Shown here: positions 43,694 to 48,259 of the stretch, piece after piece | How the letters are laid out: each line of letters starts with the position of its first letter | Numbering within the stretch: the first letter of the stretch is position 1 | Source: an uncultured Campylobacter sp. | Lineage (GTDB): Bacteria > Campylobacterota > Campylobacteria > Campylobacterales > Campylobacteraceae | Direction: 5' to 3' | DNA: 48,259 bases | NCBI RefSeq assembly: GCF_944323605.1 | Contig: NZ_CALUTC010000013.1 | Coordinates: 1-48,259, forward strand | The notes under the pieces: generated by a model | Told to the model about the DNA's origin: nothing | Databases searched by the model: none | The model's input: the letters and a program-made list of their open reading frames with translations, nothing else | Translations under genes and position numbers: made by a program

Positions 43694-44947
43694 ATGAAAT
43701 TTGATACTTTAAGCCCTGAAAATTTAAGTGCTGTATTTTTTGCCACAGGAATTTTGCTTTTATGTGCTTTTGTTTTTGGAAAAATTTTTGTATGGTTAAA
43801 ATCTCCAAAGGTTATAGGTGAAATTTTTGGAGGTTTTATTTTAGGTTCTAGTGGGCTTTATCTTTTGTTTCCGGATTTTATCAGCTCTACTTTTAATGCT
43901 TTTGCAGAGCAGGGCAAGGTGCTAAATGTTTTTTATCAATTAGGACTTATATTTTTAATGTTTGTAGCTGGTTTTAACACTCAAATAAGCTTTGCCAAGG
44001 ATAATATAAAAATTATTTCAGCACTTTTTATAGGAGCTACCTTTATACCGGCTTTTGCAGGGTATTTTTTTATAGATTATTTTAAGGAAAGTTTTATAGG
44101 TGAAAATGGAAATGATTTATCTTTTTCTTTAGTTTTTTTAATAGCTATTGCCGTAACTTCCATACCTGTTATATCTAAGATATTTTTTGATATAGGGATT
44201 ATAAAAAGTAGATTTGCTAGTATAGTTTTAACCACTTCTACTATACAAGATTTGTTTTTATGGATCTTGCTTAATGTAGCTATAAACGCCTCTTCAAATA
44301 AAGATATTTCTATTTTAGATAATCTAACAACAGCTTTTATCACGGTAGCCTTATTTGTGTTTATTAAAATCATAGCTAATTTTTTAAGAAATATAAGAAT
44401 GTCTATGAATGGGACGGATTTTCTTACTATCTCTTTTGTTTTATTGTTTTTATCGATAGCATTTTTTAATACCTTGCATATAAATCCTATGTATACTTCT
44501 TTTTTAATAGGCTTTCTTATAAAAAATGTTTTATACAAACATAAAGATTTGCAAGAAAAAATGAATGCCATTTCTGACTTTTCTTTTTCTTATTTCATAC
44601 CGGTTTATTTTGCTTTGATTGGCATACAGCTTAATATCATACACGAATTTTCTTTTTATATGTTTGTTTTATTTTTATTTCTTGCTTGTTTTTTAGAATT
44701 CTTTGGCTCTTACATAGCCTTACTTTTTTTAAAGCTTTCTAATACAACAAGAATAAATTTTGCCGTAACTATGAATGCAAGAGGAGGTCCGGGCATAGTT
44801 TTAGCAAGTGTAGCTTTTTATTATAAAATCGTTAATGTAAGCTTTTTTACAACCTTGATATTAGTTACTCTTATTTCATCTATGCTTGCTGGATATTGGT
44901 TAAGGTATCAAAAAAATAAAAATGAAGAAATATTTACAAAATTTTAA
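43694..44947 (+). CDS. CPA2-family cation:proton antiporter
   Basis: A 417-residue membrane protein with about twelve helices, like the transport part of KefB-type proteins, and no C-terminal TrkA-N domain. SPKVIGEIFGGFILGSSGL is the family's opening motif; GLIFLMFVAGFNTQI and AIAVTSIPVISKIFFDIGI follow, with ASIVLTTSTIQDLFLWILL at the ion-binding helix and ARGGPGIVLASVAFY near the end. It starts nine bases after the kinase-like gene behind AAGGAG, so it is in the cassette transcript. A link to sulfation is not obvious: pH or K+ balance, or transport of a sulfate-linked ion, are possible. Confidence 0.88.
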   Translation: MKFDTLSPENLSAVFFATGILLLCAFVFGKIFVWLKSPKVIGEIFGGFILGSSGLYLLFPDFISSTFNAFAEQGKVLNVFYQLGLIFLMFVAGFNTQISFAKDNIKIISALFIGATFIPAFAGYFFIDYFKESFIGENGNDLSFSLVFLIAIAVTSIPVISKIFFDIGIIKSRFASIVLTTSTIQDLFLWILLNVAINASSNKDISILDNLTTAFITVALFVFIKIIANFLRNIRMSMNGTDFLTISFVLLFLSIAFFNTLHINPMYTSFLIGFLIKNVLYKHKDLQEKMNAISDFSFSYFIPVYFALIGIQLNIIHEFSFYMFVLFLFLACFLEFFGSYIALLFLKLSNTTRINFAVTMNARGGPGIVLASVAFYYKIVNVSFFTTLILVTLISSMLAGYWLRYQKNKNEEIFTKF

Positions 44948-44973
44948 AATCATAAAAATATCATTTTTCAAGT

Positions 44974-45008
44974 AATGCAAGGTTTAAATTCATTTTAAGC
45001 CCTGCATT
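44974..45008 (+). terminator. Possible terminator of the sulfate cassette
   Basis: AATGCA and TGCATT, extended by a GG/CC pair after one mismatch, flank an AT-rich loop 27 bases past the antiporter stop and are followed by AAATTTTATCTTTT. The stem is imperfect; the call is weak. Confidence 0.4.
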
Positions 45009-45074
45009 AAATTTTATCTTTTAAGCTAAGAAATATCATAGTTAGGCTAATATTATTCTTTTTAAAGAGGATTT

Positions 45075-47048
45075 ATGTTTAGTTTAAAAAGTGAGTTTTC
45101 TCCTAGTTTTGACCAGCAAAATGCCATAGATAAGATAGTAAAAAGTATAAAAAAAGGTAATAAATACCAAACTTTATTAGGAGTAACCGGTAGCGGAAAA
45201 ACCTTTACTATGGCAAATGTTATACAAAGCTTAGCTATGCCAACCTTAGTAATGTCGCACAACAAAAGTCTTTGTGCCCAGCTTTACAGCGAATTTAAAG
45301 GATTTTTTCCAAGTGATTATGTGGAGTATTTTATCTCATATTATGATTACTATCAGCCAGAAGCTTATATACCAAGAACAGATGTTTTTATAGAAAAGGA
45401 TAGCTCCGTAAATGAGGACTTAGAAAGGCTTAGACTAAGTGCAACGGCTTCTTTGTTAAGCTATGATAATGTTGTTTGCATAGCCTCCGTGTCGGCAAAT
45501 TATGGCTTAGGAAATCCAAATGAGTATGTTGGTATGGTTTTAATCTTTGAGCTTGGTATGCAAATTTCACAAAAAGAGCTTTTAAAAAAACTTGTGGATA
45601 TGGGTTATAAAAGAAATGATGCTTATTTTGATAGGGCTGATTTTAGGGTGAGTGGAGATATTGTGGATATTTTCCCCGCTTATTATGAAGATGAGGTGAT
45701 AAGGCTTGAGTTTTTTGGCGATGAGCTTGAAAAGATGTATCATTACAATATTTTTGAAAATAAAAAGATAAAGGATTTAAAAAGATTTATACTTTATCCA
45801 ACTAGCCAATTTAGCGTGGGAGAAACAAGGCTTAAACAGGCTATTAAGGACATAAAAGAGGAACTAGCTGCTAGACTAGTTTATTTTGAAAATGAAAATA
45901 AACTTGTAGAGTATCAAAGGCTAAAGCAAAGGGTTGAATTTGATATAGAAATGCTTGAAAGCACGGGTATGTGTAAAGGTATAGAAAACTACGCAAGGCA
46001 TTTAACGGGCTTAAAAGAGGGTCAAACGCCTTACACTATGTTTGATTATTTTGCTATAAATGATAGAAAATTTCTTGTAATAGTCGATGAAAGCCATGTT
46101 TCTTTACCGCAGTTTAGGGGTATGTTTGCTGGAGATAGAAGTAGAAAGCAGACCTTGGTTGATTATGGTTTTCGCTTACCTAGTGCTCTTGATAACCGCC
46201 CTTTGATGTTTGATGAGTTTATAAATAAAAATTGTCAATTTCTTTTTGTTTCCGCAACCCCAGCACAAATAGAACTTGAGCTTAGCAAAGAAAATGTATT
46301 TGAGCAAATTATGCGTCCAACGGGACTTCTTGACCCTCTTATAGAGCTTAAAAAACTTGATAATCAAGTTGAGGTTTTATTTGATGAGGCGAAAAAGGTT
46401 ATAGCTAGAAACGAAAGAGTTTTAGTAACAGTGCTTACTAAAAAAATGGCTGAGGAGCTTAGCAAATACTACATAGAAATGGGCATAAGGGTAAAGTATA
46501 TGCACTCAGACATTGACGCTGTGGAAAGAAACGAGCTGATAAGAGGACTTAGGAGTGGTGCTTTTGATATGTTAATAGGCATAAATTTGTTAAGAGAGGG
46601 GCTTGATTTGCCAGAAGTTTCTTTAATAGCCATAATGGACGCTGATAAAGAGGGTTTTTTAAGAAGCACGACAAGCCTTATACAAACTATGGGTAGGGCT
46701 GCTAGAAATGTAAATGGCAAGGTTTTGCTTTTTGCAAATAAAATAACAAAATCTATGCAAGAAGCTATCGATATAACAAATAAAAGAAGAGAGCTTCAAA
46801 TGGCTTACAACAAAAAGCACAATATCACTCCAAAATCTGTAAAAAGAAATCTAGAAGATAGCCTTAAAAATGAGGTAAATGAGGCTGAAATTTATAGAAA
46901 AAGTAAAAAACTTGAAAAAATGCCAGCAAGTGAAAGAGCAAAGCTAGTAAAAGAGCTTAGAAAACAAATGCTTGAGGCTGCAAAGATGCTTGAATTTGAA
47001 AAGGCAGCCGCTTTAAGAGATGAGATAAACAAACTTAGGACTTTATAA
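45075..47048 (+). CDS. uvrB: Excinuclease ABC subunit B
   Basis: A 657-residue nucleotide excision repair protein. Walker [15 protein letters not shown], the beta-hairpin region [42 protein letters not shown], helicase motifs ([50 protein letters not shown]) and the C-terminal UVR coiled coil ([24 protein letters not shown]) are all present and in order. UvrB receives damaged DNA from UvrA and loads UvrC. It has its own ribosome site and appears to be a single-gene unit after the cassette. Confidence 0.97.
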   Translation: MFSLKSEFSPSFDQQNAIDKIVKSIKKGNKYQTLLGVTGSGKTFTMANVIQSLAMPTLVMSHNKSLCAQLYSEFKGFFPSDYVEYFISYYDYYQPEAYIPRTDVFIEKDSSVNEDLERLRLSATASLLSYDNVVCIASVSANYGLGNPNEYVGMVLIFELGMQISQKELLKKLVDMGYKRNDAYFDRADFRVSGDIVDIFPAYYEDEVIRLEFFGDELEKMYHYNIFENKKIKDLKRFILYPTSQFSVGETRLKQAIKDIKEELAARLVYFENENKLVEYQRLKQRVEFDIEMLESTGMCKGIENYARHLTGLKEGQTPYTMFDYFAINDRKFLVIVDESHVSLPQFRGMFAGDRSRKQTLVDYGFRLPSALDNRPLMFDEFINKNCQFLFVSATPAQIELELSKENVFEQIMRPTGLLDPLIELKKLDNQVEVLFDEAKKVIARNERVLVTVLTKKMAEELSKYYIEMGIRVKYMHSDIDAVERNELIRGLRSGAFDMLIGINLLREGLDLPEVSLIAIMDADKEGFLRSTTSLIQTMGRAARNVNGKVLLFANKITKSMQEAIDITNKRRELQMAYNKKHNITPKSVKRNLEDSLKNEVNEAEIYRKSKKLEKMPASERAKLVKELRKQMLEAAKMLEFEKAAALRDEINKLRTL

Positions 47049-47149
47049 TTTTGTATCTTTGTGATATTAAAAAATATTTTTTTCTTAAATCAAACAAATA
47101 TTAAATAAAAATATATTAAAATTATGCAAATTTAACACAAAGGATATTT

Positions 47150-47686
47150 ATGAAAAAAATACTATTAGCTTCATTTTTATGTGCTTGTGTGGCTTTTTCA
47201 AATGAAATTTTTGACCCTAAATCAGTAAAAGGGCATTTAGTTATAAAAATGCAAATTTTAGGTGAAAAAAATAAAAATGCAGGTGAAGTAGTCGCTGTTG
47301 AAACTCCATATGGAGTGGCTTTTTTCCCAAATTTAAAGCTTGATGTCTCAAATGCTGGCGTGCATGGTTTTCATATACACGAAAATCCAGATTGCGGCTC
47401 TACTAAAGATGGTTTGGGCTTAAAAGCAGGCGGACACTATGATCCAGATGGAACTAAAAGACACTCGTTTGCTTGGGACGATAAGGGACACAAAGGCGAC
47501 TTACCAGCACTTTATATAGACAAAGATGGCAAAGCACTTTATCCAGTTTTAGCACCTAAGATAAAAAAACTTAGCGAGATAAAGAAACGTTCTTTAATGG
47601 TTCATGTTGGAGGAGATAATCATCACGATATACCTGCTGTCCTTGGCGGAGGCGGTGCTAGAATGGTGTGCGGAATTATAAAATAA
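47150..47686 (+). CDS. sodC: Periplasmic Cu/Zn superoxide dismutase
   Basis: A 178-residue enzyme with a signal peptide (residues 1-18, ending AFS). Copper ligands are in HGFHIHENPDCG and the late His of VHVGGDNHHD; zinc ligands are in AGGHYDPDGTKRHSFAWDDKGHKGDLPAL; the disulfide Cys are in PDCG and near the C-terminus (MVCGII). It dismutates superoxide from outside or from respiration. AAAGGA precedes the start. C. jejuni relies on cytoplasmic SodB and, as I recall, lacks sodC; several other Campylobacter species have it. Confidence 0.95.
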   Translation: MKKILLASFLCACVAFSNEIFDPKSVKGHLVIKMQILGEKNKNAGEVVAVETPYGVAFFPNLKLDVSNAGVHGFHIHENPDCGSTKDGLGLKAGGHYDPDGTKRHSFAWDDKGHKGDLPALYIDKDGKALYPVLAPKIKKLSEIKKRSLMVHVGGDNHHDIPAVLGGGGARMVCGIIK

Positions 47687-47690
47687 ATCA

Positions 47691-47718
47691 CAATCTTAGC
47701 CTAAACTGGCTAAGATTG
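47691..47718. terminator. Bidirectional terminator between sodC and the thioesterase
   Basis: CAATCTTAGCC and GGCTAAGATTG are perfect 11-bp arms with a 6-base loop, followed on the plus strand by ACTAAAAAAATTC and on the minus strand by TGATTTATTTT. The second arm contains the stop and last codons of the thioesterase. Confidence 0.85.
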
Positions 47719-48093
47719 ACTAAAAAAATTCATAAAGGCTTCTTTTATATCCTTGCTCATAGCACTTGCTTTTTCATCTTTTACATAAACTAGGCTAAAA
47801 TCCCCACTAAAAATTTTCTCATCGCTTCTAAAAATTTCTTGTCTTATCAAAACGGAGGCGTTTTTTATCTGCATTAATTGATTTTTAACTTCAAGCATAT
47901 CTCCAAGTTTTGCTGGTTTTAAAAAACTACAACTTACTTTAGCTAATAAAAAATGTCCTTTGTTTTTATCGAAAATTTCAGGCATTTTATCAAAAAAAAG
48001 CTCGGATCTAGCTCTTTCACAAAATTTAAGATAATTACTATGATACACTACCCCTCCAGCGTCTGTATCTTCATAATAAACCCTTATTTTCAA
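47710..48093 (-). CDS. YbgC-type acyl-CoA thioesterase (4HBT hotdog fold)
   Basis: A 127-residue hotdog-fold protein. YYEDTDAGGVVYHSNYLKFCERARSE has the YbgC signature with the catalytic Asp and the following HSNYL. The middle (FLLAKVSCSFLKPAKLGDMLEV) and the tail fit 4HBT enzymes. It starts at TTG 48093 with AAGGA seven bases upstream; no ATG gives the full motif. YbgC hydrolyses acyl-CoA near phospholipid synthesis in other bacteria, and C. jejuni has a homolog (Cj0915, as I recall). The tol-pal genes usual beside ybgC are not here. Confidence 0.9.
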   Translation of the reverse strand: MKIRVYYEDTDAGGVVYHSNYLKFCERARSELFFDKMPEIFDKNKGHFLLAKVSCSFLKPAKLGDMLEVKNQLMQIKNASVLIRQEIFRSDEKIFSGDFSLVYVKDEKASAMSKDIKEAFMNFFSQS

Positions 48094-48185
48094 GCCTTAT
48101 CCTTTAGTTTTATCTTAATTTTTATTATTTTTTATTTTCCTAAACTAACTTAAACTTTATCATTTTTTTAAAAAGTCTTTTAGCT

Positions 48186-48259
48186 TTAGACTTTCCCAAA
48201 CTCCCTCTTTATCCTACGCACATCTTTCATAAATCTTAGATATTTCAATGCCCCCCCCC
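48186..48259 (-). CDS. 3' end of a second phase-variable poly-G gene (partial, 5' end outside window)
   Basis: The frame enters from the right edge inside a tract of at least nine C (G on this strand, 48251-48259) and reads ALKYLRFMKDVRRIKREFGKV before TAA at 48186-48188. It is the paralog of the fragment at 2-142, with one Ile-to-Leu change in the shared 13 residues, then a different end. The tract runs to the edge, so its length is unknown. I infer the tail of a surface-glycan transferase, as for the left copy. Confidence 0.55.
   Translation of the reverse strand, partial: GGALKYLRFMKDVRRIKREFGKV
48208..48259 (-). repeat. Right copy of the 52-bp inverted terminal repeat
   Basis: Reverse complement of 69-120 with one mismatch, including nine G. 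Similarity continues more loosely on the inner side: AGAGGGAGTTTGGGAAAG here resembles AGAGGGGAGTTGGGAAGG at 158-175 of the left side. Confidence 0.85.

Overview
The window is an AT-rich (roughly 30% GC by eye), gene-dense piece of a Campylobacter chromosome. The evidence is gene content and local order matching what I remember of C. jejuni: flaG-fliD-fliS-fliT; ctpA-purC-purS-purQ-plsC-htpG with the small genes around them; ftsW-murG; gapA-pgk-tpiA-fabI; nadD-rsfS. It also has several poly-G contingency tracts. The blocks are joined differently from C. jejuni, and sodC, a DUF2589 operon and a sat/cysC cassette are extra, so I read it as another Campylobacter species.

Layout. 1-142: 3' end of a poly-G gene. 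207-3576: flagellar cap operon behind sigma54- and sigma28-type promoters. 3606-6095 (minus): five-gene operon of two DUF2589-type proteins, two small unknown proteins and a frameshifted GH19 endolysin. 6308-8285: two paralogous exported proteins and a solute-binding lipoprotein. 8323-11196: MATE exporter and C4-dicarboxylate transporter. 11357-19240 (minus): ten tightly packed genes from efp down to a small membrane protein. 19337-19657: RNase P RNA. 19645-21821: murG and ftsW. 21966-23480: membrane ankyrin protein. 23491-27209 (minus): fabI, tpiA, pgk, gapA. 27269-29152: nadD, rsfS and a poly-G family-90 glycosyltransferase that is OFF as sequenced. 29158-29247: tRNA-Ser(GCU). 29325-36298: cystine-type symporter, outer-membrane barrel, PepSY protein, thiE, thiD and a TonB-dependent receptor. 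36352-39142 (minus): priA, a pseudopilin and two small proteins. 39249-44947: the sulfate-activation cassette. 45075-48093: uvrB, sodC and a thioesterase. 48186-48259 (minus): a second copy of the poly-G 3' end, inverted relative to the first.

The most interesting system is 39249-44947: an APS-kinase-like gene, a poly-G phase-variable transferase of the Campylobacter DUF2972 type, ATP sulfurylase, a pyruvate kinase reduced to its catalytic part, and a CPA2 antiporter. No sulfate-reduction gene lies beside it. I infer that it makes an activated sulfate donor and adds sulfate to a surface glycan under an ON/OFF switch. The switch may be doubled: a G12 tract in the reading frame and a T14 tract against the promoter -10. 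The second candidate is the DUF2589/endolysin operon, whose function is unknown. Surface variability recurs: four poly-G tracts and two poly-A/T promoter tracts lie in or beside genes for glycan or outer-membrane products.

No stretch longer than about 300 bases lacks a feature.
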